64,000 nt of DNA from Acidobacteriaceae bacterium TAA 166. Its GTDB lineage: Bacteria > Acidobacteriota > Terriglobia > Terriglobales > Acidobacteriaceae. Positions 1-7,537 of this stretch are shown here, one piece after another. Position 1 is the stretch's first letter; every line of letters begins with the position of its first letter. The notes beneath the pieces are model-generated. The model was not told the DNA's origin. It ran no database searches and was given only the letters and a program-made list of their open reading frames with translations. A program made the position numbers and the translations under genes. The stretch is taken from the NCBI GenBank assembly GCA_000421065.1, contig ATWD01000001.1, positions 868,001-932,000 on the forward strand. Reading direction: 5' to 3'.

Positions 1-143
1 TCGCTTTCGCTGCGTTCAAGATGCTGACTGCGCACTTGTTCGAGATCGAGCCTCTGGTCTCGCTCGCAATCGTGGCGGCGTTTCTGGCTCTCACAGTGGC
101 GATCTCGCTCATGGCGCAACCTCCCAAACACACCGAAGCCTAG
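1..143 (+). CDS. C-terminal end of a TerC-like integral membrane protein (partial)
   Basis: The window opens inside a reading frame that can be read from base 3 to the TAG at 141-143, giving the last 46 residues of a protein. They contain a short stretch around FKMLTAHLFEIEP, a hydrophobic membrane segment (SLAIVAAFLALTVAISLM) and a short charged tail ending KHTEA. The pattern of KML, an amphipathic turn and then a final helix starting with SL matches what I remember of the last helix of TerC/Alx family membrane proteins, which are linked to metal ion and tellurite handling. No diagnostic motif is visible in so short a piece, so the family is a tentative reading. Confidence 0.55.
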   Translation, partial: AFAAFKMLTAHLFEIEPLVSLAIVAAFLALTVAISLMAQPPKHTEA

Positions 144-174
144 CCAGGGCTTTAAAAGGACAGCGCTGCCGCGC

Positions 175-336
175 GGGCCCACTACGCGTGGGGCGGTCAC
201 TTCGTGACGCGTATACCGGCTTCGCCATGGGCCTCCCTTCGGTTCGGCGCAAACATTTTCGCAAGCGACCAACGGGAGCCCCACGCCGAAGGCCCACCAC
301 GCGTCACGAAGTGACCGCCCCACGCGTAGTGGGCCC
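175..336. repeat. 38-bp perfect inverted repeat with 86-bp spacer (REP/REPIN-like)
   Basis: Bases 175-212 and 299-336 are exact reverse complements of each other over 38 bp. Each arm also holds a small internal palindrome, GTCAC-TTC-GTGAC, so each half could fold alone and the whole could form a long cruciform or RNA hairpin. The unit fills the gap between the TerC-like gene and the PepSY gene and encodes no protein. The layout of two inverted palindromic units around a spacer resembles bacterial REP doublets or a small non-autonomous element. It could also act as a terminator for the upstream gene, though no T-run follows. The rest of 144-431 shows only the promoter-side region of the next gene. 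Confidence 0.85.
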
Positions 337-431
337 GGCCGGAAGGCCATCGCCTTTCTTCCCCCAAATCACCTAGAATAAATCGGACCCTTCTTGTCCT
401 AGTTATTTTTTTCAGCTAGAAATGAGGAATC

Positions 432-962
432 ATGACACGTTCCTCGAGCCATACTCTTCTGCGGGGCGTCCGTCTGCTTCACCTGTATCTCGGTGTCTTT
501 ATCGCTCCCGCACTTATGTTCTTTGCCTTTACCGGGGCTCTTCAGACCTTCAGCCTGCACGAGACGACCCGGGGCAGCTCCTATAAGCCGCCCGCCTGGG
601 CAGTCACGCTGGGGCAGATCCACAAGAAACAGACGCCCGTGGTCCCAGTGCGCAGGCCGCCGCCGACGGCGACTTCCGATGCCACCGCCCGGGTAGCAGA
701 AGAAGGCGCAGCCCCTCAGCACGAAGGAAGAAGGACGCGCGAGGCGAACCCCGCAGCACAGTCTGCACCGCAGGCCGCTCCCGAGGTCGCCAAGCACCAT
801 CCTCTTCCGCTCAAAATCTTCTTTCTGATCGTCTCGATCGGGCTCTTTCTCTCGACCCTGACGGGAATCTACATGTCGTACAAGTACATGAGGAACCGCG
901 TCGTGGTCACGACGCTTCTGATCCTGGGAGCGGTCATTCCTGTCGTCCTGACCTTCGTGTAA
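432..962 (+). CDS. PepSY-associated transmembrane protein
   Basis: A 176-residue membrane protein. The N-terminus (RGVRLLHLYLGVFIAPALMF, about residues 11-30) has the His-containing first helix typical of PepSY_TM proteins. A soluble loop rich in Pro, Ala and Arg follows (about 50-120), then two more helices, one with LTGIYMSYKY and one at the extreme C-terminus. It is much shorter than full PepSY_TM proteins (around 370-500 residues, one of which lies at 40124-41296), so it is a minimal version without a recognisable periplasmic PepSY domain. A GAGGA-like ribosome site (atgaggaatc) sits just before the ATG. It converges on nadB with 8 bp between stops. Its substrate is unknown; relatives are linked to periplasmic or iron reduction functions. 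Confidence 0.8.
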   Translation: MTRSSSHTLLRGVRLLHLYLGVFIAPALMFFAFTGALQTFSLHETTRGSSYKPPAWAVTLGQIHKKQTPVVPVRRPPPTATSDATARVAEEGAAPQHEGRRTREANPAAQSAPQAAPEVAKHHPLPLKIFFLIVSIGLFLSTLTGIYMSYKYMRNRVVVTTLLILGAVIPVVLTFV

Positions 963-970
963 TCGCGCAT

Positions 971-2557
971 CTAGTCCTCGACGAGGTTCTGACGGAAGCT
1001 GAGCTGCTCACCGACCATCACCGAGTGCAGAGCCATAGGGTCGTGCTGTGGAAAGTCGTGGCGGAAGTGAGCCCCACGGCTCTCGCGCCTTCCCACTGCG
1101 GAGGCGACGATCATCGTTGCAATCGCATGTAGATTGCGAGCCTCGATCCCGCGGCGGCTCCGACCCCGAGGCATCGTCTCTCCCAGCGTCGACAACACGC
1201 GCTGCATGGTCTCAAGCCCCTGAGCGTCCCGCAAGAGCCCGGCATACTTCCACATGTTGGAACGCAGGTCGGCCATCCAGCGCTCGACATTTTCCTCTTG
1301 CGTGTTCCCATCTTCAACAGGACGTGTGCATTCCTGCGGCAGTTCTGCAGGCTGCGGATCCCCTGTCATCGCCTCAGCAGCCAGCGCCCCGAAGACCAGG
1401 CCCTCCAGCAGGGAGTTCGAGGCCAGCCGGTTAGCTCCATGCACCCCGGTGCAGGCGGCCTCTCCCGCGGCGTAGAGACCAGACAGCGTCGTCCTTCCCC
1501 GCGTATCGGTCAGGATGCCGCCCATCAGGTAATGCGCCGCAGGCCGCACCGGGATCAGGTCGCGATTGAGATCCAGCCGATACGCCGCTAGAAAACGCGA
1601 GATCCCTGGAAAGCGCTCCTGCAGGTCCTTCTTCACGTGCCGTATGTCGAGATAGACCTCGCCGTCCATCCCTTCTTGCGTAATTGCGCGCGCGACTATA
1701 TCGCGCGGCGCAAGCTCCAGCAGAGGATGATAGCTCTGCATGAAGCGCTCGCCGCGAGCGTTGACCAGATACGCTCCCTCGCCCCGCAGAGCCTCGCTCA
1801 TTAAAAAGCGCGGGGCTCCAGGCATGCTGAAGGCCGTGGGATGGAACTGGTAAAACTCCATGTCGGAGACGGCTGCGCCAGCGCGCCAGGCCATGGCGAT
1901 TCCGTCTCCGGTGGCCACGGCAGGGTTGGTGGTGTCGCTGTAGACCTGTCCCGCGCCTCCGCTGGCCAGCAACGTTGCCCGCGAATGGATGGTCAGGATG
2001 CCGTCCTCACCATCGAGCAACGTCGCGCCGATCACCCGTCGCTCATCGCTAACGATCAGATCGATTCCCGTAGTCCACTCCAGCAGGCGCACATTCTCGA
2101 GCTTGCGCACATGCCGCAGCAGCGACACCGCGATCTCGCGGCCGGTGGCATCGCCGTTGGCGTGCAGGATGCGCGACCGGCTATGCGCTCCCTCGCGCGT
2201 CAGCATCAGCTCGCCGTTCTCGCGATCGAAGGCCGTGCCCCAGTCCAGAAGCTCCTCGACCCGCTCTGGACCTTGCTCCACCAGAACCTTTGCGGCGGCG
2301 GCGTCTACCAGGCCATCTCCAGCAGCAAGCGTGTCCTCCAGATGCAGGGCAACGTCCTCGCCGCCGCCCAGAGCGACCGCGATGCCTCCCTGCGCGTAGG
2401 CCGTATTCGATTCGGCCAGCTCTTCTTTGGTCACCACCAGAACGGAGCCCGACACCGCCAACCGGATGGCGGCGCTCAATCCCGCAATCCCGGCTCCGAT
2501 CACGAGGAAGTCAAAGTGTTGGTCGGCAAGGTCAGCGGAAGGAACGACAGAGGACAC
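971..2557 (-). CDS. nadB: L-aspartate oxidase, first step of de novo NAD synthesis
   Basis: 528 residues, the usual length for NadB. It oxidises L-aspartate to iminoaspartate, which quinolinate synthase NadA then condenses; FAD is the cofactor and the enzyme is cytoplasmic. The FAD-binding GAGIAG lies near residue 22, followed by SNTAYAQGGIAVALGGG, HSRSRILHANGDATG, and the flavin and substrate loops EFYQFHPTAF and HYLMGGILTD, and the C-terminal GANRLASNSLLEGLVFG, all hallmarks of the NadB/SdhA fold. The absence of a quinone-linked fumarate reductase context and the gene length favour NadB over SdhA. The start is a GTG with an AGGAG site 5 bases upstream. It is divergent from aroB across only 44 bp, so the two promoters must overlap. 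nadA and nadC are not in this window. Confidence 0.95.
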   Translation of the reverse strand: MSSVVPSADLADQHFDFLVIGAGIAGLSAAIRLAVSGSVLVVTKEELAESNTAYAQGGIAVALGGGEDVALHLEDTLAAGDGLVDAAAAKVLVEQGPERVEELLDWGTAFDRENGELMLTREGAHSRSRILHANGDATGREIAVSLLRHVRKLENVRLLEWTTGIDLIVSDERRVIGATLLDGEDGILTIHSRATLLASGGAGQVYSDTTNPAVATGDGIAMAWRAGAAVSDMEFYQFHPTAFSMPGAPRFLMSEALRGEGAYLVNARGERFMQSYHPLLELAPRDIVARAITQEGMDGEVYLDIRHVKKDLQERFPGISRFLAAYRLDLNRDLIPVRPAAHYLMGGILTDTRGRTTLSGLYAAGEAACTGVHGANRLASNSLLEGLVFGALAAEAMTGDPQPAELPQECTRPVEDGNTQEENVERWMADLRSNMWKYAGLLRDAQGLETMQRVLSTLGETMPRGRSRRGIEARNLHAIATMIVASAVGRRESRGAHFRHDFPQHDPMALHSVMVGEQLSFRQNLVED

Positions 2558-2601
2558 AATCTCTCCTGATGAAAAAATCCTTACGATAGGATGAAGGTAT
2601 T

Positions 2602-3750
2602 GTGCCTTCGATTCAACTCAAGACGCCCAACGCAAGCTATGAGATCGTCATCGGCTCCGGTCTCATCAAGACGCTTCCCGCACGCCTGAAGAAGCTGAAG
2701 GGCAGCAAACCGTTTCGGCCCTTCCTCATCACCTCGCCCGAGATCTGGGGTCTCTGGGGACGCCAGGTCCTCTCCGGCTTCGGCAAGCAGGAGCAGCCGA
2801 CCGTGCTCTTTATTCCCTCCGGCGAGAAGCATAAGCGCCTGCGCACGCTCGAAGTTCTGCTCGAACAATTAGCCGCTGCCGGAGCCGACCGCGATGCCCT
2901 GCTGATCGCCTTTGGCGGCGGAGTCATCGGCGATATCACTGGCTTTCTGGCCGCGATCTATATGCGCGGCGTGCCTTACGTTCAGTCACCCACCACGCTG
3001 CTCGCGCAGGTCGACTCCTCCGTGGGCGGCAAGACCGGAGTCAATCTCGAGGCCGGAAAAAATCTCGTCGGTAGCTTCAATCATCCGCTCGCAGTCCTCG
3101 CCGATACCGATCTTCTCAGCACCCTGCCCGACGCCGAGCTCCGCGCCGGCCTGCAGGAGTCCATCAAGGCTGGCGTCATTCGTGACCCCAAGCTCTTCCG
3201 CTATCTCGAGAGCAATGCAGAAGCCATCCTCTCCGGAGACGTGAAGGCGCTGACTCAGGTCGTCGCCTCAAGCGTGCGCGTGAAGGCCGACGTGGTCGCC
3301 AAGGACGAGCGTGAGTCCGGCCTGCGCATGATTCTCAACTATGGCCACACCCTCGGCCACGCCATCGAGGCAGCCACCGGCTACAAGCAGCTCCTGCATG
3401 GCGAGGCGGTGGGATGGGGCAGCATCGCGGCGACGCGCCTGGGCGTGATGCGCGGCATAGTCGACAAAGCCGAGGCCGAGCGCATCATCCACCTGATCCT
3501 GCGCTACGGTCCGCTCACCCGCTTCAAAGCCGCTCCTGAGAAGCTGGTTTCTCTCACCGCCAACGACAAAAAAAACCGCAGCGGATCACTCAGCTTCGTT
3601 CTTCCCCAAAAGATCGGCGAGGTCATCATAGTCCGCGACGTCACGCGCGACGAGATGCTCCAGGCCGCCGAGTGGACCATCGCCCTCATGCGCAAAGAGG
3701 GCGCGAAGAAGAGAGAGAAGCCCGGCAGCGGAAGGAAGAAGCGGAGGTGA
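2602..3750 (+). CDS. aroB: 3-dehydroquinate synthase
   Basis: 382 residues. It converts DAHP to 3-dehydroquinate, the second step of the shikimate pathway, using NAD and a divalent metal. The NAD-binding glycine-rich stretch [15 protein letters not shown] (about 105-120), the loop [21 protein letters not shown] (about 130-150) and the metal-binding [11 protein letters not shown] (about 250) with a later HGEAVGWG are all intact. The C-terminus has a basic tail ([14 protein letters not shown]) beyond the catalytic core. The start is a GTG with AAGG 5 bases upstream; no ATG fits the conserved N-terminus. The gene is followed after 2 bp by menG, whose ribosome site lies inside the end of aroB, so the two are co-transcribed. 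Confidence 0.96.
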   Translation: MPSIQLKTPNASYEIVIGSGLIKTLPARLKKLKGSKPFRPFLITSPEIWGLWGRQVLSGFGKQEQPTVLFIPSGEKHKRLRTLEVLLEQLAAAGADRDALLIAFGGGVIGDITGFLAAIYMRGVPYVQSPTTLLAQVDSSVGGKTGVNLEAGKNLVGSFNHPLAVLADTDLLSTLPDAELRAGLQESIKAGVIRDPKLFRYLESNAEAILSGDVKALTQVVASSVRVKADVVAKDERESGLRMILNYGHTLGHAIEAATGYKQLLHGEAVGWGSIAATRLGVMRGIVDKAEAERIIHLILRYGPLTRFKAAPEKLVSLTANDKKNRSGSLSFVLPQKIGEVIIVRDVTRDEMLQAAEWTIALMRKEGAKKREKPGSGRKKRR

Positions 3751-3752
3751 AC

Positions 3753-4526
3753 ATGGCCGAGCGAATTCGCATCGAACACGAGCTTTCGACCGGTGCGCGT
3801 CCCGAGGGCGCGACCACTGAGCAGGCCGCCGCGATCAACGTGCGGAAGATGTTCGACTCCATCGCTCCCCGCTACGATCTTCTGAATCATCTGCTATCGA
3901 TGGGCCTCGACCGCTGGTGGTGGAACCGAACCGCCCGCAGCCTTCGCGCTGTGCTCGAGCGACCCGAAGCCTCCGTGCTCGACCTCTGCTGCGGCACCGG
4001 CGACATGACGCTGGCGCTGATGCAGTACCGGCCCACCAGTGCAGGCGAGGCCCCTGTCTTCGCCGTGGACTTCTCCCCTGAGATGCTCGCGCGCGGCAAA
4101 GAAAAATTTGCGGGCCATAACATCGTCGCCATCGAGGCCGACGCCCTGCACCTTCCGCTGGAGAACGACTCGCTCGATCTGATCACCTCGGCCTTCGGCT
4201 TCCGCAATCTCGCTAATTATGACGAAGGCCTGGCCGAGCTCTATCGCGTGCTGCGTTCCGGGGGCCAGATCGGCATCCTCGACTGCAACCAGCCCGAGGG
4301 CATCGTCGGCTCGCTCTACAACCTCTACTTCAAAAGCGTATTGCCTCGCGTTGGAGGCTTCATCTCCGGCGACGCTAACGCTTATCGCTACCTTCCGGCC
4401 TCGGTCGAACGCTTTCCCCGCCCCCCGCGCATGCTCGAGATGATCCGCGCCGCAGGCTTTCGCGATGCCCATTGGACCGGCTATACCTTTGGCACCGCGG
4501 GCCTCTATCGCGCAACTAAGCCTTAA
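3753..4526 (+). CDS. menG: demethylmenaquinone methyltransferase (UbiE/MenG family)
   Basis: 257 residues. SAM-dependent C-methyltransferase of the last step of menaquinone synthesis (the same family does ubiquinone methylation in proteobacteria). The UbiE signature FDSIAPRYDLLNHLLSMGLD lies at about 32-51, SAM motif I VLDLCCGTGDMTLAL at about 75, and the post-motif region SAFGFRNLANYDEGLAELYR with GGQIGILDCNQP in the C-terminal half. Acidobacteria use menaquinone, so MenG is the expected role. An earlier in-frame start exists at 3672, but the ATG at 3753 has a strong GGAGG site (3743-3747), fits the family N-terminus, and avoids overlapping aroB. The gene ends 37 bp before the CDF transporter. 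Confidence 0.93.
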   Translation: MAERIRIEHELSTGARPEGATTEQAAAINVRKMFDSIAPRYDLLNHLLSMGLDRWWWNRTARSLRAVLERPEASVLDLCCGTGDMTLALMQYRPTSAGEAPVFAVDFSPEMLARGKEKFAGHNIVAIEADALHLPLENDSLDLITSAFGFRNLANYDEGLAELYRVLRSGGQIGILDCNQPEGIVGSLYNLYFKSVLPRVGGFISGDANAYRYLPASVERFPRPPRMLEMIRAAGFRDAHWTGYTFGTAGLYRATKP

Positions 4527-4563
4527 GCATCCCTGCCTCGGTCACGGTAGGATGGAAGTCGGT

Positions 4564-6006
4564 ATGAGCGCGACCGCCACTCCTGAGAGCACCCGCACCT
4601 CGTCGCACGAGAAGCGCGCGGCAGCACTGTTTTCCGTTCTGGCGGCGGGAGGCATAACGCTGCTCAAGTTGGCCACGGGAATTCTTACCGGATCGCTGGG
4701 AATGCTCTCCGAGGCCGCCCACTCGACCATAGATCTCCTTGCCGCGGGAATCACCCTCTTCTCTGTACGGATGTCGGACTGCCCCGCTGACGAGACCCAC
4801 AACTACGGCCACGGCAAAATCGAGAGCCTTTCTGCCTTCGTCGAATCCTTCCTGATGCTCGGTTCCTGCATCTGGATCGTCACCGAGGCCATCCGCAGGA
4901 TGACCTCGCGCGAACACCTCGCGCTGGCCCCCTCCCCCTGGCCCTTCCTCGTACTCCTGCTCTCCATCGCGGTCGATTTCACCCGCTCGCGCAAGCTGCA
5001 CAAGATCGCTCTCGAATCCTCCAGCCAGGCGCTCGAGGCCGACGCCATCCACTTCAGCACCGACATCTGGTCCTCCACCGCCGTTCTTATCGGTCTCACC
5101 GCCTCCTTCATCGGCTCCAAATGGAAGATCCCCGCGCTCGAGATGGCCGATCCCATTGCTGCGCTGGTGGTCTCGGGAATCATCCTGCATGTCACCATCG
5201 GCCTCGCCCGCCGCACCATCGATGCCCTGCTCGACGCCACCCCCAAAGAAGCCCGCGAAGCGACCCAGGCGCTCGAGCACGAGCTCAGGAGCATTCACGG
5301 AGTCCTCGAGGTTAACCGTGTGCGTACCCGCCGCTCCGGTTCCAACTCCTTCGCCGACCTGACCCTGGGCCTGGCGCAGAACCTCACCTTCCAGCGCACT
5401 GAGCAGATCACCCGCGAGGCCACCGCCGCGGTCGAGCGGCATCTTCCCGGCGCCGACGTCGTCATTCACACCGTGCCTATGGCCACTGGCGCCGAGAGCG
5501 TGCACGACCGCATCCGCGCCGTCGCCGCCCGCATGAACCTCACCATCCACGACGTCAGCGTGCAGCGCATCGGCGAACGCCTCCAGGTCGAGCAGCACCT
5601 CGAGGTCGACGAGAGGATGCCCCTCCGGCAGGCACACGATCTCGCCACCCAGCTCGAGGCCGCAATCGATCGCGCCATCCCCGAGGTCGGCTCCATCCTC
5701 ACGCACATTGAGAGCGAACCCGCCACCATCGAGCAGCCCGACTCCCAGGAGCACGACCGCCAGCTCGAGGTGCTTCTCCGTCACGTCGCCAAAGCCTTTC
5801 CCGAGATCCTCGATATCCACGACGTCCTGGTCACACGCATGGGCTCGCACCTGCAGGTCAACTGTCACTGCACCATGCCCGACGACCTCCCCATGTCAAA
5901 AGTTCACGCCACCATCACGGCGCTCGAAGGTGCGTTTAAACTGGAAGCACCCAAGGTCGACCGGCTGCTGATCCATCCCGAGCCTGCCACGGATAACCGA
6001 CGATGA
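4564..6006 (+). CDS. cation diffusion facilitator (Zn/Cd-type) with three C-terminal ZT_dimer-like units
   Basis: About 480 residues against roughly 300 for a standard CDF exporter. The N-terminal half is the membrane domain. The binding residues appear as HSTID in helix 2 and HFSTD in helix 5 (with preceding EADAI), an H-D/H-D arrangement typical of zinc or cadmium transporters rather than the D-D/H-D of YiiP/FieF. The cytoplasmic tail contains not one but three successive units of similar layout, each with a helix, a strand with IHGVLEV, IHDVSVQRIG or IHDVLVTRMGSHLQV, and ending in a HTVP, HIESEP or IHPEPA strand. The ATG at 4564 is chosen because GGAAG precedes it by 5 bases; an ATG at 4552 is also possible. 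The stop overlaps the next start (ATGA), so it is coupled to the PASTA gene. Confidence 0.9.
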   Translation: MSATATPESTRTSSHEKRAAALFSVLAAGGITLLKLATGILTGSLGMLSEAAHSTIDLLAAGITLFSVRMSDCPADETHNYGHGKIESLSAFVESFLMLGSCIWIVTEAIRRMTSREHLALAPSPWPFLVLLLSIAVDFTRSRKLHKIALESSSQALEADAIHFSTDIWSSTAVLIGLTASFIGSKWKIPALEMADPIAALVVSGIILHVTIGLARRTIDALLDATPKEAREATQALEHELRSIHGVLEVNRVRTRRSGSNSFADLTLGLAQNLTFQRTEQITREATAAVERHLPGADVVIHTVPMATGAESVHDRIRAVAARMNLTIHDVSVQRIGERLQVEQHLEVDERMPLRQAHDLATQLEAAIDRAIPEVGSILTHIESEPATIEQPDSQEHDRQLEVLLRHVAKAFPEILDIHDVLVTRMGSHLQVNCHCTMPDDLPMSKVHATITALEGAFKLEAPKVDRLLIHPEPATDNRR

Positions 6007-6803
6007 AAGTGCGCGTACGATTTGTGGGCTGGGCGGCGATCCGGCGCTTCTTCAACATCGTCCTGGGGGCGATGGCGATGGTCGCCGTGGCGATGGTGTC
6101 GGCGTTTCTCGCCATGCGGCTCGCCATCCACGGCCGCGAGGTCAAGGTCCCCCGGCTCACGCACCTGACCATCTCCGAGGCCAGCCGCAGCGCCAGCTCC
6201 ATGGGACTTCGGCTGCAGCTCGAGAACCGCTTTTATTCGCCCGACGTTCCCCATGGACAGGTACTTGCTCAATACCCCGTTGCCGGAGCCACTGTGCGCC
6301 GCCAGTGGCCAGTGCGAGTCACCGAGAGTCTAGGCTCGCAGCAGGTCTCCATCCCCGATCTGCGCGGGGCAGGCGAGCGCGCCGCTTCCATCAATCTGCG
6401 CCGGCTCGGCCTCGAGCTCGGCACCGTCGGGCACGTCAATCTTTCCGGCCCCGCCGGCGTTGTCGTCGCCCAGACCCCCGCCCCGGGAGCTGAAGGCGTC
6501 GACCGCCCTCGCGTCAGCATCCTGCTGAACGACGGTCCGGAAGAAGCAAGCTCCGGCTACGTCATGCCCTCCCTCGTCGGCTTCACCATCGCCGGAGCCT
6601 ACGCTCGCGCAGGTGCCGCGGGTCTACGCATCGTCAGCGCCGAAGACATCACCCCAGCAGCTGCCTCGCCCGCTCCTTCCACTCCCCCCGCACAGCCAGC
6701 CCCGGCAGCCGCAGTCACCCCCGGCATCGTCGTTGCGCAGAGTCCCCTCGCCGGCCACCGCGTCGCGCGCGGCGACACGGTGCAGCTCGCACTCACCCAC
6801 TGA
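6003..6803 (+). CDS. membrane-anchored PASTA-domain protein
   Basis: 266 residues. One N-terminal membrane helix (about 12-42, FFNIVLGAMAMVAVAMVSAF) is followed by three PASTA units on the outer side: VPRLTHLTISEASRSASSMG, IPDLRGAGERAASINLRRLG and MPSLVGFTIAGAYARAGAAG, each closing with a QxP element (AQYPVAGA, AQTPAPGA, AQSPLAGH). The last unit is interrupted by a Pro/Ala-rich insert. PASTA units bind peptidoglycan fragments or beta-lactams in serine/threonine kinases and PBP2x; here there is no kinase or transpeptidase domain, so it is a free-standing cell-wall sensor or adaptor. It is translationally coupled to the CDF gene by a 4-bp overlap, but no shared function is obvious. Confidence 0.88.
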   Translation: MKVRVRFVGWAAIRRFFNIVLGAMAMVAVAMVSAFLAMRLAIHGREVKVPRLTHLTISEASRSASSMGLRLQLENRFYSPDVPHGQVLAQYPVAGATVRRQWPVRVTESLGSQQVSIPDLRGAGERAASINLRRLGLELGTVGHVNLSGPAGVVVAQTPAPGAEGVDRPRVSILLNDGPEEASSGYVMPSLVGFTIAGAYARAGAAGLRIVSAEDITPAAASPAPSTPPAQPAPAAAVTPGIVVAQSPLAGHRVARGDTVQLALTH

Positions 6804-6940
6804 AGCCTAGCGACTTTGCGCTGTAACGTGTCTGAAATCAATTTGCTATAAGCGTTCCAATGTTCCCGCAAGGGGGTGCAAGGTCTTGTGTTACGTTTCG
6901 GTTACCTCTGCGTGAAACGCGGCAAAATCCTCACTCTGTC

Positions 6941-6956
6941 TGGCCATTCATTTGCC
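6941..6956 (+). promoter_or_regulatory. sigma-54 (-24/-12) promoter of the PEP-CTERM gene
   Basis: The sequence TGGCCATTCATTTGCC matches the sigma-54 consensus TGGCACG-N4-TTGC at the invariant GG and GC, with exactly 10 bp between them, and at eight of the nine most conserved positions. It lies 45 bp before the ATG of the PEP-CTERM gene, with room for a transcription start near 6967 and a GGGAG ribosome site. PEP-CTERM genes in several bacteria are known to be driven by sigma-54 and the PrsK/PrsR two-component system, which supports the reading; the activator genes are not in this window. Confidence 0.65.
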
Positions 6957-7000
6957 ATAGGTTAGCTGCACGACCAACCTAACCACGGGAGTTACCCCTG

Positions 7001-7534
7001 ATGAAGCTGAACAAAGCCGTTCGCCTGTTCGTCCTTCCTGCTGCTCTTGCGATCTCATCCCTTGCGGCTCACGCCGACACCTTCGAGTGGAGCCTCACCG
7101 GCCCCGCAGCCTCTCTCGGAGGTTTTCCTGAGACCGGAAACGGCTCGCTGACCGCCAATCTCACCAATGGCGACTGGGTCGTCTCTTCCATCGCCGGAAC
7201 CGTCGGCGGTAGCGTCATCACCGGCCTCAGCAGCTTCGCCGGCGCCGATAACCAGCTGTTTCCCGGAGACACTCTTCTTGATACCAACGGCCTCAGCTTC
7301 TCGACCGCCGATGGCGATCTCTTCAACATCTTCAGCTTCTTCGCTCCCGGTTCCGATATCACCCCCGGCAATAACTTCGGCGAGAGCGTCGGCGGCGCGG
7401 GCAGCGGCTTCGGCGTCGGAACCTTCTCGTTGAACGAGAACGCCCCGGTTCCTGAGCCCTCCACCTTCCTCATGCTCGGCACCGGTCTGGCCGGAGCCGC
7501 GACGGCCCTCCGCCGCAAGCTCTTCCGCGCCTAG
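7001..7534 (+). CDS. PEP-CTERM sorting-domain protein
   Basis: 177 residues with an N-terminal signal peptide (MKLNKAVRLFVLPAALAISS, cleavage expected after AHA near residue 25) and a C-terminal sorting signal: VPEPST at about 149, a hydrophobic segment FLMLGTGLAGAATAL and a basic end RRKLFRA. This is the signal cut by exosortase (EpsH/XrtA-type), which releases proteins to the surface or extracellular matrix. The middle is Gly/Ser/Asn-rich with no recognisable fold and looks like a secreted beta-structured protein. No exosortase is encoded in this window, so the partner must lie elsewhere. The upstream sigma-54-like promoter suggests control together with exopolysaccharide genes. It converges on rsmB with 3 bp between stops. 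Confidence 0.9.
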   Translation: MKLNKAVRLFVLPAALAISSLAAHADTFEWSLTGPAASLGGFPETGNGSLTANLTNGDWVVSSIAGTVGGSVITGLSSFAGADNQLFPGDTLLDTNGLSFSTADGDLFNIFSFFAPGSDITPGNNFGESVGGAGSGFGVGTFSLNENAPVPEPSTFLMLGTGLAGAATALRRKLFRA

Positions 7535-7537
7535 CCC

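Noticed and set aside
1841..2569. A 242-codon plus-strand frame opposite nadB
   Set aside because: It runs antisense to a well-conserved NadB, has no family match and reflects the codon bias of a high-GC gene.
3672..3752. N-terminal extension of menG giving a 284-residue protein
   Set aside because: It overlaps the aroB end, is rich in Lys/Glu and Arg like the aroB tail in another frame, and the ATG at 3753 has a perfect ribosome site and fits the family N-terminus.
4516..5868. A 450-codon minus-strand frame opposite the CDF gene
   Set aside because: Asp/Gly/Glu-rich shadow of a high-GC coding strand, no ribosome site or motif.
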